Shown one piece after another: positions 12,137 through 40,619 of a stretch of DNA of 64,000 nucleotides. The notes beneath the pieces were generated by a model. It was not told the origin of the DNA. It saw nothing but the letters and a program-made list of their open reading frames with translations, and searched no databases. The DNA is taken from assembly GCA_028829895.1 (NCBI GenBank), contig CM054184.1:53613201-53677200 (forward strand). Direction: 5' to 3'. The stretch is from Sinotaia quadrata. Lineage: Eukaryota > Mollusca > Gastropoda > Architaenioglossa > Viviparidae. How positions within the stretch are numbered: position 1 is the first letter of the stretch; each line of letters begins with the position of its first letter. The translations under genes and the position numbers were made by a program.

Positions 12137-12903
12137 TCACCATATCACATTGTCAAGTAATCGTTTTTATTTTGGTCAAATCTCATGGCATCATACTTTG
12201 ATCTCATGTTATTCCGCATTGCATTTGATAAACAAGTACTATGGTGAGGTACTAATTTATCAGACTGCGCATGATTCCCAAGGCTGCTAGGAAAACCATC
12301 TCTTCTCATAACTCCAGTCAGAGTAGATCTATTCATACAGCACAGATCCTTTTGGAATTCATTTCCAGTTTGATAATACTGCTGAAACAATCTCTCATCA
12401 TTTACTCTGGAACTAAAGACCGGGCCTCTCAGATTCTGAATCATTTGCTGCAGGAGATTACTGTTTGTTTCGCTAAATGTTCGTCTGGCAAAAAAATTAA
12501 AAGGAAATTGAGAACCACAGTCTTGACTCTGGAAATTAATAGGAATTCAAGAACCAGAACCTTGACCTTGGGCATGAAAATGATTCATATGACTGTTATA
12601 TGCATCAGACTGTGACATGCCCAGGGGTGTACAAAGAAAAGTATTAGGAACTGCTGCTGCTGTTTGGAATGGAAATTGTTGAGAAAATGCTCTTCCAAAG
12701 CTAAGAGGTCTGAAAATTGCTGGAAATGGGTTTGAAGCTCTTGGAAGGTCTGACCTAGGAAATTCAGATGTCATGCTTGGGTCAAGGAAATATGGTTTGC
12801 AGGTAGAAGTGTCCTTCATGCTACCCTGAGCATCTTTTGGCAGGTAGCCATAATTATAAATTGCATTCATCATGATAATATTTCCCCCACATGGATTGGT
12901 CAA
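12137..12903 (-). pseudogene. Retroelement gag-like segment, copy 1
   Basis: Two - strand frames (12903-12547 and 12444-12145, joined by a break near 12545) encode a Gln/Asn/Phe-rich protein with no metal knuckle that I can see. In the second copy (around 16230-16141) the same frame runs, with one TGA, into the segment that encodes a retropepsin-like protease. That placement makes a gag role likely, but it is inference and the protein itself is not recognised. Confidence 0.4.
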
Positions 12904-12904
12904 G

Positions 12905-13383
12905 CAACTGTTGCAAGCTGGTCAAATGTCCTTATGTAAGATATGTCATTTATTAGGTGATGATGTTATTCTTGATGAAAGTCATCACTTTTGAAATTTA
13001 TTTGACTGGCAAAGTCGTAAAATGCAATAACAAGTGTCACAACAGAAAAATGTCTGAATAGCACACTCTTTGTTATATACATGTATTTCAATGAGCCAAA
13101 TAAATTCTAGTTAATTTTTTTTTTTTTTGGGGGGGGGGCGTCTATCGATCTGTCCTTCATCTCTTGCTTACCCTACATTCCCTAAGCAAGTGGTTTCATC
13201 AGCCAAACTTAATCGCTTAACATAAGTCCTCTCAATAATTATATAGGCAGTGGAAACCGTTAATACAACGAACGATTAAGAATTACAAAAATATATTTCA
13301 AAATAAGCATAATTTTTTAATATGTTCTGACAAAAAGGTACAATATTAATGTATTTCAAAGAACCAAATAAAATCTAGTCAAT
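12905..13383. repeat. First copy of the retroelement flank repeat
   Basis: Matches 16231-16712. It lies 5' of the gag-like frame on the - strand, so it may be a leader or LTR remnant. It contains a T/G homopolymer tract at 13117-13137 and a repeated word CCAAATAAA-TCTAGT. Confidence 0.6.
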
Positions 13384-13389
13384 TACACT

Positions 13390-14221
13390 TTGACATACAT
13401 TGTCAAAAACGTCTTTTCCTGTCATTGTCCCATTCATGGATTTATGTCAAATATTTCTTCTGTAACATTCAAACTGGTGTCCACCCAACGGGTGAAGATG
13501 GCGAGCTGTGCAGTGTCAGTCATGTCACTACTTTCATTGACAGCAAGAGAGTATGCAACAAAGTCTTTACCTTTTTCGATCAGCTGTTTTCACATCTCAA
13601 ACTAGATCTGAAACTGTATTTCTCCTAAGTTAACACTTGTAAACATCTGCTTTTTGTCTGAACACAAGACGTCACACACTTTCATCATGCAGTTCTTCAG
13701 AAACTCCCCTTCAGTAAATGGTCGGGCTGACTTTGGTGATCTCTGATGACACAATAAAACTTGCTGCCAATATCAGTAAACATATATTCACCCTCCCAGG
13801 GGCTTTTCAGAAACAACTTTTCTCTTGGTCATTTTAACGGCTAGCTTTGATTTAAAATTAAGATTGATCATCTACGACACAAGTTGATTGGTATGATGTA
13901 AGCAGGAAGGGGTGATGTAATATCCTGACAACATACAACTTTCATTTCATATGCGCCAATCCATAAAGAGCAATAGGACGTTGCTAGGTTACTGTAATGA
14001 CGTAATCCACCAATTACACGGTTTCATTTTTGCTTATTCTGATCGACTCGGGAATGCTCTCAGCAACCTTTTGTTTAGCAAGGCTTCTACATTAGGGAAT
14101 TTGATTTCCAATCCAAATCGCCGAGCCATTAAAAAATATTTTTAAAAAAATTTTCTCATAGGCTGGATATAATTGTACACCAGGTTAGATGTGGCCTGCA
14201 GGCCTTGAGTTTGACATCTGT
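13390..14221 (-). mobile_element. hAT transposon copy 2, truncated
   Basis: Positions 13766-14186 repeat 11720-12136 of copy 1 with scattered substitutions. Positions 13390-13640 encode, on the - strand, a transposase middle piece (DTAQLAIFTRWVD) that copy 1 lacks. It ends in a terminal inverted repeat (CTTGAGTTTGACATCTGTG at 14203-14221) matching the left end of copy 1. The C-terminal half and the other end are missing. Confidence 0.75.
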
Positions 14222-16140
14222 GTCCTAGAATAATGTCATGTTGAGAATTGTCGACAACTGCTGCTTTAACTGTTCCTTCTACAAAGTATGAGATTATGGG
14301 AATCTCTCCAACCGGTAGAATTCCTCTTTTCCCATTAGCAAAAGTAACTGGGATTGCCTCTCCTTATAGTTGTTACTGTCAACGAAAGATGCTTTGACGA
14401 TTACATCTAATTCGCACCTTGTATCCAATAAAGCCAATGTTTGTTGACCAATGGCTTGTATTGCTGCATTGGTTTCTACAGTAAAGCCATTTTGCGGTTC
14501 AGATAATTTCCCGGGAGCGACTGTAGCGTGTTGACTAACGCCATGTAGAGTTCTGAGGGTCTTATTAATACGTGGAAATCATCCCTCCATATGTTGTATT
14601 CTAGATCTTTGCAGGTTCTGCAGCTCTCATTGTAGTTGTAGAGGTGGTGGTTAGATACCGTCGTCATTTTTCAGACTGTGTATATTCGTCCTGCTCTGTG
14701 GCTCAGCAAAAGTCGAAGTGATCAGTAACTAATACATCGTTATCTGTCATACTGGTGTTTATCACACCAGTGTTTGATGTTACACCAGCCCCTGATGCAC
14801 TGGTAATTGTCATGCTAGCATCAATTGCTCTACTATTTTTGATCAAATTATTTTCAGAATAATCAGCATTCTTGAGTACAGATACTCCAACTCTGATGGA
14901 CTTGTGCAAATGGTCAAGGATTCCGACTGGAGCATTCAAAATTGTGCATGCCTTTTTGGGACCAGGGGTAAAGTGTCTTCATTGCTATTTTCAAATGGCT
15001 TTGGATTTTGGGGACCAAGAGTAAAGTGTCTTCACTATTATCAAATGGTCTTTCTTCAGTATGACTGGAATTTAGCTGCTGAAAATTTCTCTTTATAATC
15101 TTATGTTGGAGCATTTTACGTACTGAATGAAAACTGGTTTCCAATTGTCCAATTTTTGATTAACAACGTTGGTTTTAATCTTTGAAACTTCACTCCTAAG
15201 TACTTTGCTGTAACAGGACTGTAACTAACAGTCTGACTTGTAGCTTGGTGTTTCTTTATGCCGATTTCTATTCCTTTCATTTTTTGTGGTGGTTATTTTT
15301 ATTTCACTGCATCAACATTATTACAAAGTTCAAATTCTGGAGTGCATAAGCCTGGTGTCAGAGAACTTCATATAGTGGTTCGAGTCTCAGGGAATGAGGG
15401 GGGTGAATGATGTATAAGTAATGGATTCAGTTTCTTTTTTTTGGTTCAAATTTACCACGACTGGTTTACTGAAATGAACATATTCTTCCTTGATGGGTGT
15501 TTGTTCTTGTTCACTGCATATTGTAATGCAGCAATCACCTGATCTGAACTGGGATTCCATGCATATACTGTCAAACACACAAAAGGATGCATCTGTTATA
15601 TTAACATAATTGGTTTCATTTTTCTTTCTCAGTGCTGTCCTCAACTAACTTATTGCTCTGAACACAACCTTCTCTGTTTTGCTCCTGACCACAAGCAATT
15701 TTGCCTAAGGAAGAATCTGTTTTACCTGAGTTTGTATTAAACCCATCTTTACTGGGTTCACAAAGATGACTCTCTATATCATTTACACCATCAGCATATT
15801 TAAATATGCACTCTTCATGACATCGACATCTTTTTCATCACTGCAGTTTGAACTATTGGGGAGATGTGAATCACATGCTGCTTCACTGCTCTCTATAGTG
15901 TAAGGCTGCTTTGATTTCAATCTAAGGCAGCGTTTTTTACAGCATGTCTCTAAATTTCTTTGTTCAGCACAGAATACTAAAGGGGTCTTGGTTAATTTCA
16001 TTTTGACAGAAGATATGGAGAGATTTAAAGGAGAATTAATGTTCTCACTATTGTAAACACAGGACTGTGTAAACTGGTTTTGTTCAAACCTAGTGGCACC
16101 ATAATTTTTCGTTAAAGTGTACTGGTCATGAGGTCTCGAT
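14222..16140 (-). pseudogene. Retroelement gag-protease region, decayed
   Basis: A chain of - strand open frames broken by stops and shifts runs the whole length. At its 3' end (14480-14222) it encodes a retropepsin-like domain with ALLDTRC where active enzymes have a DTG triad, and about 60 residues later HDIILG, the second hallmark. One frameshift separates the two. The altered triad and the breaks mean it is inactive. The hAT terminal repeat begins directly after the ILG codons, so the transposon sits inside this element. Confidence 0.6.
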
Positions 16141-16712
16141 CCATCATATCACATTGTCAAGTAATCGTTTTTATTTTGGTCAAATCTCATGGCATCATAC
16201 TTTGATCTCATGTTATTCTGCATTGCATTTGTCAAATGTCCTTATGTAAGACATGCCATTTATTAGGTGATGATGTAATTCTTGATGAAAGAGAAGTTAT
16301 CACTTTTGAAATTGTACATTTATTTGACTGGCAAAGTCGTGAAATGCAATAACAAGAGTCACAACAGAATAATTTCTGAATAGCACACTCTTTGTTATAT
16401 ACATGTATTTCAAAGAGCCAAATAAATCCTAGTTAATTTGTGGGGTGCCGTCTATCGATCTGTCCTTCACCTTTGGCTAACCTACATTCCCTAAACGCGT
16501 AAAGAAGTGGTTTCATCAGCGAAATTTAATCGCTTAATGGAAGTCCTCTCAATAATTATACAGGCAGTGGAAACCGTTAATACAATGAACGATTAAGAAT
16601 TACAAAAATATATTTGAAAATAAGCATAATTGGTTTAATATATTCTGACAACAAGGTACAATATTAATGTATTTCAAATCCAAATAAATTCTAGTTAATC
16701 ACAGGGGTGGGT
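16141..16712. repeat. Second copy of 12137-12231 plus 12905-13383
   Basis: 16141-16230 matches 12137-12231, and 16231-16712 matches 12920-13383. The 0.69 kb gag piece between them in the first copy is absent here. The junction falls at a short shared word (catttg/tcaaatg). Confidence 0.8.
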
Positions 16713-16779
16713 GAGGGGGCTGGCTTACTTGACAAGGTACAGAGTGAATGAACTACTCCGAGTCATTATAAATGTTCCC

Positions 16780-17275
16780 TAACTATTTGAGATACAAAAC
16801 ACTCCTTATAGAACTTTTTCTAACTATTCTAAGGACAAAACACTATATAAAACATTCCCTAGCTATTCTAGAGACAAAACACTCCATACAAAACATTCCC
16901 TAGCTATTCTAGAGACAAAACACTCCATAAAAACATTCCCTAGCTATTCTAGAGACAAAACACTCCATAAAAACATTCCCTAGCTATTCTAGAGACAAAA
17001 CACTCTATAAAACATTCCCTAGCTATTCTAGAGACAAAACACTCCATATAAAACATTCCCTAGCTACATAACAGACAAAACACTCCATATAAAACATTCC
17101 CTAGCTATATAAGACACAAAACACTCCTTAGCTATACTAGAGACAAAACACTCCATATAAAACATTCCCTAGCTATTATTCTAGAGACAAAACACTCCAT
17201 ATAAAATATTCCCTAGCTATCGTAGAGTCAAAACACTCCATATAAAACATTCCCTATCTCTTCTAGAAAAAAAAA
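16780..17275. repeat. Minisatellite, about 40 bp
   Basis: About twelve units of ACATTCCCTAGCTATTCTAG plus AGACAAAACACTCCATA. Confidence 0.95.
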
Positions 17276-17276
17276 A

Positions 17277-17500
17277 CACTTGGCAAAAGTAAAGAGTGAA
17301 TGCATTTCTCTGTGAGCCAACAGGATCAGGCTCCAGCTCTGGTACTAACAAAGTTTATATAACAAGTAGAGATTAAGCCAACATGATCAGGCTCCAGCTT
17401 TGGTACTAACAAAGTTTATATAACAATTAGAGATTAAGCCAACATAATCACACTCCATCTGGAAATAAATAGGTTTACAAGACAAGTTTCAGAGTTAGCC
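17277..17500. repeat. Minisatellite, about 65 bp
   Basis: Three units with GCCAACATGATCAGGCTCCA and GGTACTAACAAAGTTTATAT. Confidence 0.85.
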
Positions 17501-17559
17501 AAGGTGGAAATATACTCCAGTGATGTAAGTAGTGAGATTCTTGCTTTTGCTGGGTATCT

Positions 17560-17875
17560 AGACCCTATGAGAAAAATGAGTGTTCATGGTGGGTACCCTG
17601 ACCTAAGGAGACAGATTCATGCTTTAGCTGGGTACCCTAACCTAAGGAGACAGAATCATGCTTTAGCTGGGTATCCTGACCTAAGGAGAGAGATTCATGC
17701 TTTAGTTGGGTACCCTGACCTAAAGAGACAGATTCATGTTTTAGTTGTGTACCCTGACCTAAAGAGACAGATTTATGCTTTAGTTGGGTACCCTGACCTA
17801 AGGAGACAGATTCATGCTTTAGTTGGGTACCCTGATCTAAGGAGACAGATTCATGCTTTAGCTGGGTGCCCCATG
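17560..17875 (+). repeat. Minisatellite, 39 bp, open in one frame
   Basis: Eight units of GGGTACCCTGACCTAAGGAG plus ACAGATTCATGCTTTAGCT. Because 39 is divisible by three, one frame reads a 13-residue repeat (GYPDLRRQIHALV) to a stop at 17876. There is no other coding evidence. Confidence 0.95.
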
Positions 17876-17899
17876 TAGAGAAACATGTTACAATTGAGG

Positions 17900-18560
17900 A
17901 AGTAACATGAACTTTTCAGAGTGAACAATGGAGAGATTCAGAGTGAATAATGACTAACTCCAAAGTGAACAATGGATAATTTCAGAATGAACAATGATTA
18001 ACTCCAAAGTGAATAATGGTCAACTTCAGAGTGAACAATTACTAACTCCAAAGAGAACAATGACTAACTCCAAAGTGAACAATGACTAACTCCAAAGGAA
18101 ACAATAGTTAGCTCAGGAACGAACAATGACTAACTCCAAGGGAACAAATTACAAAGTGAACAATGGATAATTCCAAAGGGAACAATGACTAACTCTGAAA
18201 GGAAACAATGGATAACTTCAGAGTGAACAATGACTAACTCCAGAGTGAACAATGGACAACTCCAAAGTGAACAATGACTAACTCCAGAAGGAACAATGGA
18301 TAACTCCAAATGGATCAATAGATAACTCCAGAGAGAACAATTGATAACTCCAAATGGAACAATGATAACTCCAGAGTAAACAATGACTAACTCCAGAGTG
18401 AACAATGACTAACTTCAGAGTAAACAATGACTAATTCCAAAAGAAAAAAATACATAACTCCAGAGAACAATTACTAACTCCAGAGTGAACAATGACTAAC
18501 TCCAAAGGAAACAATGACTAACTCCAGGGTGAACAATGGATAACTCCAGAGTGAACGACT
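17900..18560. repeat. Minisatellite, about 22 bp
   Basis: About 28 units of the type AACTCCAGAGTGAACAATGA with many single changes. Confidence 0.95.
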
Positions 18561-20300
18561 AACTCAAGTCATGTTTCAATACTAAAACTCAAGAAAATTA
18601 GTTAATCAAATAGATCTCCAATTATCAGAAATGCATAACAAGAGGAAAAACTGTTTTCTATAAATTTTACATAGAAAGGTTTTCTACAATATTTTAAGAA
18701 AATCAAGTATTTAAGTTAGGGGGAAAATGAGGAATTACAAAAGAATTTTGTCCAGGATAAAGTATTAATTAAAGAAAGAAATTAAGAAAGCATGTTTAGA
18801 AATATGACACATCAATCTAGATTTATAAATGATTTGTAATGTAAATATTAAATGCAGCAGGTGGGACTGGCAGATATTAAATGTGGCAAGTGAGACTAAA
18901 GACATGTCAGACAGTAAACATGACAAGTAAATCTGAAGTAGCAATTTCCAGTAACTTCTTATACCAGAAATTCCATATTGTAGTCGAGCATTCTTTACTA
19001 TCATACAATTAACACAGTGCAGTGTATCCTTACACTTACACATTGGGTGTTTATACTTCTTGAATCTACCACAGTATTAGTGGTTTATAAATCAATAAAC
19101 TGGGAAATTCTAGTAATTTCATAGATTCTAGAATTTAAAAAAAAAAAGACTGCTTCTTTCTTCCCTGTAAAATATAATCAGGGAACAAATGCTAAGTTTT
19201 CCAGTTTATTCATCTCTAACTCCACTCTTTCTTACATTCAAATATCAACTTACATTTTCCTGCAACAGTATTTTCTAGCCCGATGCACACTTACAGCATA
19301 ATGAATACAACATAATAGTTTATGAAAATGTTCACTAGAAATAATGACGTGTGTAACATACAAGCATCAAAATACACAATTTTAGAATAGTCTACTTACA
19401 AAATACATCATTACATAAAACACAAGTACAATATATCAATAGCAAAATGCACGAAATATTTCTAAACCCATTCTCTCTCAATCAATCAGTTAATTCACCA
19501 TTAAGCTAATGGCTGCTTTTCATAACTGGACTTTTGCCACACCAAATTCAAAGTGATTAGAAAATACAATTTTGATCTCAGCCCATTGGCTGGTCTCGTT
19601 CTTGTAAATCTGAACTATTTGATAACAAAAACTACTCATCCACATAAGACTGGTTTAGATTACATCATCAAGTTCTAGCACCTGAGTTGTTAACTCTTGC
19701 ACTTACAAAAAATGCCATCATAAGCAGTGCCCAAGGTCAGGTCACACTGATATTTAACAATTTATATAAGAATTAAGTTTAGAAATAGGGATGGGCAAAT
19801 TTAATCCACCACACAAAGTATATACTCCCCCCCCAAAAAAAAATAAATAAATAAATAAATAAATAATAATTAAAATAAAAACATAACTGCAGTCTCTCAC
19901 AAGTGAATAAGATAACAAAACCTATTAAACACTGGCATAAATGTATAAATAGTATAGGTGTAGCTCTGAGCATAACTATGAAGAATTTGCCTCCTTAAAT
20001 TCTGATATGCATTTTATCAAAATAAATTAAAACAAATAATTATGAAAATATATCAATAATGCAATTGTACTGACCTCAAACATTCATACATTTTCTGGTA
20101 CTGACCACAAACATTCATCTGAACAACGAGTAGTATTTTTCTTATTTATTTGATTAATTAATATTATTTGATTAAAGAGTATTATTCCATTTGCATACTG
20201 TTTATAGTTTCTAAATTATCTCTCTTCTTACTTTAAAATATCACTCTAAATTTTGTCTGCAACGTCTCGGGACTGTCTACACTATTAAACGTACCACCTT
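18561..20300. other. Intergenic, no gene seen
   Basis: Apart from the dispersed repeat at 19018-19210 and an A/C-rich tract with AAAT units at 19828-19870, I see only AT-rich unique sequence. Confidence 0.5.
19018..19210 (+). repeat. Dispersed repeat, copy A
   Basis: Same word order as 57568-57740, with an inserted A tract. It ends in CAGGGAACAAATGCTAAG, also shared. No protein fragment is visible beside this copy. Confidence 0.6.
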
Positions 20301-20309
20301 ATTGTGCCT

Positions 20310-20660
20310 ATGGTATATATCTACATAACCTTAAGTTGTTTAATGGGTCTCTCTAAAATCAATCTACACTGATGTATATATCTACATTACCTTAAGTTGT
20401 TTAATGGGTCTCTCTAAAATCAACCTACACTATCTGATGTATATATCTACATTATCGTAAGTTGTTTAATGGGTCTCTCTAAAATCAATCTACACTGTCT
20501 GATGTAAATATCTACATTACCTTAAGTTGTTTAATGGGTCTTTCTAAAATCAATCTACTGTCTGAAGTATATATCTACATTGATTAAAAGCATTTCTGTC
20601 TGAAATCACTCTACACTGTCTTAAGTACATATCTACATTAATTAAAAGGGTTTCTGTCTA
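20310..20660. repeat. Minisatellite, about 62 bp
   Basis: Five to six units with ATATCTACATTACCTTAAGT and TGTTTAATGGGTCTCTCTAA. Confidence 0.9.
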
Positions 20661-20679
20661 AAAATCACTTGATTCTGTC

Positions 20680-20785
20680 TAAAGTATCTCTCTAAGATCT
20701 CTAAAGTGTCTCTCTGTGATCTGTAAAGTGTTTCTCTGTGATCTGTAAAGTATCTCTCTATGATCTGTAAAGTATCTCTCTTTAT
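20680..20785. repeat. Minisatellite, about 22 bp
   Basis: Five units of ATCTGTAAAGTGTCTCTCTG type. Confidence 0.85.
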
Positions 20786-20879
20786 TCAGTTGTTGATCAT
20801 GATCCCAGTCATAAGTCCAAACTTTCAGAAAGGAATGCTTTTATCATTTCCTTCAAAGTGTGGGCTTGACATCTTATAA

Positions 20880-21340
20880 TAATTTTGTGGATTTCACTTC
20901 TTGTAACCACTATGTTGACCTAGCCACTTGTAACCAGTGTGGACTTGACTTCTTGTAACCAAGATGTAGACTTGGCATTTTTTGACAAAAATGGGGCTTG
21001 ACCTCTTGTAACCAACGAAGTTGCCATCTTGCAACTAAAGTATGGACTTAGCCCCTTGCAGCCAATGTGAGTTTGGTCTCTTGTAACAAACAAGTGAACT
21101 TGGTCTTTTGTAGTCAATGTGTGGATCTGGTGAAACCAACATGCAGACTTGGTCTCATGTAGATTTGGCCTCTTGTAACCAGCGTGTGGAGTTGTCTTCT
21201 TGTAATAGAAGTGTGGGCATGACCAAAGCAACCTGTGGACTTAGCCTCTTATAACTAATATTTGAACTTTTGTGTGGACTTTATATCATGTAACTAAAAT
21301 CTTGTGTGGACTTGAAGTCTTGTAACTAATATGCCTTTGG
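20880..21340. repeat. Degenerate minisatellite, about 30-36 bp
   Basis: Units resemble CTTGTAACCAATGTGGACTT and drift strongly. Confidence 0.7.
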
Positions 21341-21779
21341 TGTACACATGCAACTGACAAACCCAAAATAATGCATATTTATTAAAAAAAGCCAAATCTA
21401 CTTTAATAAGAAAAAGGAAGATATAACTGATATAAGAACTGCTAAGTCTGATCTTGAGTTAATTCTTCTATACTAATAAAATTATCTCAAAGTGTAAAGG
21501 ATTAATACCTCTTTCTCCCTCAATGTTACTTAATTCAAATCTACCTCTAATTAATGTTGTCAGTGCCATTTAGCTTATTCATTAAATTTATCTATAAAGG
21601 AATTAAATAATATCAATATGCTGGATACATAAAATCTATCTCTAATAAAAGAAACTAACAACTGTACTTGTTTTAAATTTATCTCTAAGGAAGCTTACAC
21701 CATTGAGCTTGCTAATCTCTTAGGGGTATTGATACTACTAAAATTCTAAAGAAATACTAAAAATACTAAAGAAATTATC

Positions 21780-21960
21780 TTTAAGGGTTTAACACCAATA
21801 TGCCAATAATAAAGTATCTCTAAGGGATCTAACACCAATAAGCCAATAATAAAGTTTATCTCTAAGGGATCTAACACCAATAAGCCAATAATAAAGTATT
21901 TCTAAGGGATTTAACACCAATAAGCCAATAATAAAATATATCTTTAATGGAGCTAATACC
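21780..21960. repeat. Minisatellite, about 42 bp
   Basis: Four units with GGGATCTAACACCAATAAGC and CAATAATAAAGT. Confidence 0.85.
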
Positions 21961-22039
21961 ACCTATCCTGTTTTAAAGTTTATATCTAAGGGGTAAATAC
22001 CAGTTAACCTGTCATAAAATTATCCCTAAGAGAGTTAAT

Positions 22040-22320
22040 ACCAGCAAGGTGCTTATAAAATTCATCTCCAAGGTAGACAATATAAATGAGCCAATTGCAA
22101 AATTCATCTCCAAGGCAGACAATATAAATAAGCCAATTGTATAGTTCATCTCCTAGACAGACAATAAGCCAATTGTAAAGTTTATCTTCTAGGCAGACAA
22201 TATAATTAAGCCAATTGTAAGTTTATCTTCTAGGCAGACAATATAAATAAGCCAATTGTAAAGTTTGTCTTTATGGGAGCTAATAACAGTCTATTGTAAA
22301 GTTTTCTCAAAGGAAGATAA
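22040..22320. repeat. Minisatellite, about 42 bp, downstream of the JMJD7 stop
   Basis: Six units with GGCAGACAATATAAATAAGC and CAATTGTAAAGTTTATCT. It probably lies in the 3' UTR or just past it. Confidence 0.85.
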
Positions 22321-22347
22321 TACAAATGAACCAGTTACAGCATGTCT

Positions 22348-39008
<16,661 letters not shown>

Positions 39009-39719
39009 ATGATTTTGTGATGAATTATCAAAGTAGATAACCTGCAGGAAATAAATAAATAATTATTTGTACTTAATAAAAATGTATTCTATGTATTAAA
39101 ATAGCTGCTAAATACTTCTAACTACTATATAAGAGTGAACAACATAAACATGTCTGTCTTCTGAAGTATAGTTAGTCTACAAATAATTAATTTATGTCTT
39201 AGTCTCTTACATTATAAACTTGTATTTAATTGAAAAATGTTATCCTGAAATATTGAAAAAAAAGCATTTGAAAAACTGCTCCAAATAATTATTGATAAAC
39301 ATAGAAGATTCATAATCATATTATTATTAATACTAGAAAATTCAGTTATGAATATTAAAACTTCCTGATCAAAACTTCGTCAATCAGATCACTTTAATTT
39401 AAGAAAAAGTAAAATATAATTAAAATTGCTTGAGGTTTGCAAACTTTAAAACAAAATGAAATAAATTAAAACTTCTATTATGCAAATAATTAAATATTAA
39501 GACAAAAATGAAATAAAATTAAAACTGCTTGAGTTGTGCTCACCCTAATAGTAATACCAAATGAAATAAAATTAAAAGTTCTTGAACATTAAAAGAAGTG
39601 TGATTTATTTATATATTACAGTCAGACTGACAAAAGTGACAGGTGAGAACTACACATTTGTCAGAAGAATTAGCTATCTACTCCAAATTCTGGGCCAACA
39701 AGCTTAAAATATGTCAACA

Positions 39720-39965
39720 TTAATATGAAGGTGCAAATATTTATGAAATGAACTTAAGTAAAATAGTTATACATGTATTTATGAAATGAACTAAGTAAAA
39801 TAGTTATACATGTATTTATGAAATGAACTAAGTAAAATAGTTATACATGTATTTATGAAATGAACTAAGTAAAATAGTTATACATGTATTTATGAAATGA
39901 ACTAAGTAAAATAGTTATACATGTATTTATGAAATGAACTAATTAAAATAGCTATACATGTACCT
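39720..39965. repeat. Minisatellite, 36 bp
   Basis: Six units with ATGAACTAAGTAAAATAGTT and ATACATGTATTTATGAA. Confidence 0.95.
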
Positions 39966-40309
39966 ATGTCCTATGAAATGAGAAGCAAATGAAGTAAGTT
40001 ATTTCAAGTTTTAAAAGAAAAAAAAAAATCACAATTCAAGTAGACATTTAATTTTTATTTTTTAAGGACTCATATGTGACAGAAAAGCCAACAGCAATGA
40101 CTTGTGAGGTTAACATAAATGACACCAAAGCCTATAGATACCTGAGAGATAATGCCAATTTAAATTTCAAATAATTTGCATCACAACCTACTGAAATTCC
40201 AATTTTAACAGCTTCAGGAACATTAAAAATAAAATTGAACAAACTGTTTGCATTGAAATATGGTATGGAATGTACTTAGAGCCTCTCTAAACTAATTTAC
40301 AGACTCCAT

Positions 40310-40610
40310 GGAGAAATGTTAAGTAACAACTAACATGCTTACAAACTCTCAAATCTAATGACAGGTTCCATGGAGAAATGTTAAGTAACATGCTTACAAA
40401 CTCTCAAATCTAATGACAGGTTCCATGGAGAAATGTTAAGTAACGTGCTTACAAACTCTCAAATCTAATGACAGGTTCCATGGAGAAATGTAAGTAACAT
40501 GCTTACAAACTCTCAAATCTAATGACAGGTTCCTTGGAGAAATGTTAAGTCAAATCTAATGACAGGTTCCATGGAGAAATGTTAAGTAACATGCTTACAA
40601 ACTCTCAAAT
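40310..40610. repeat. Minisatellite, 55 bp
   Basis: Five units with CCATGGAGAAATGTTAAGTA and CATGCTTACAAACTCTCAAA. One unit is shortened. Confidence 0.95.
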
Positions 40611-40619
40611 CCGTCGCAA

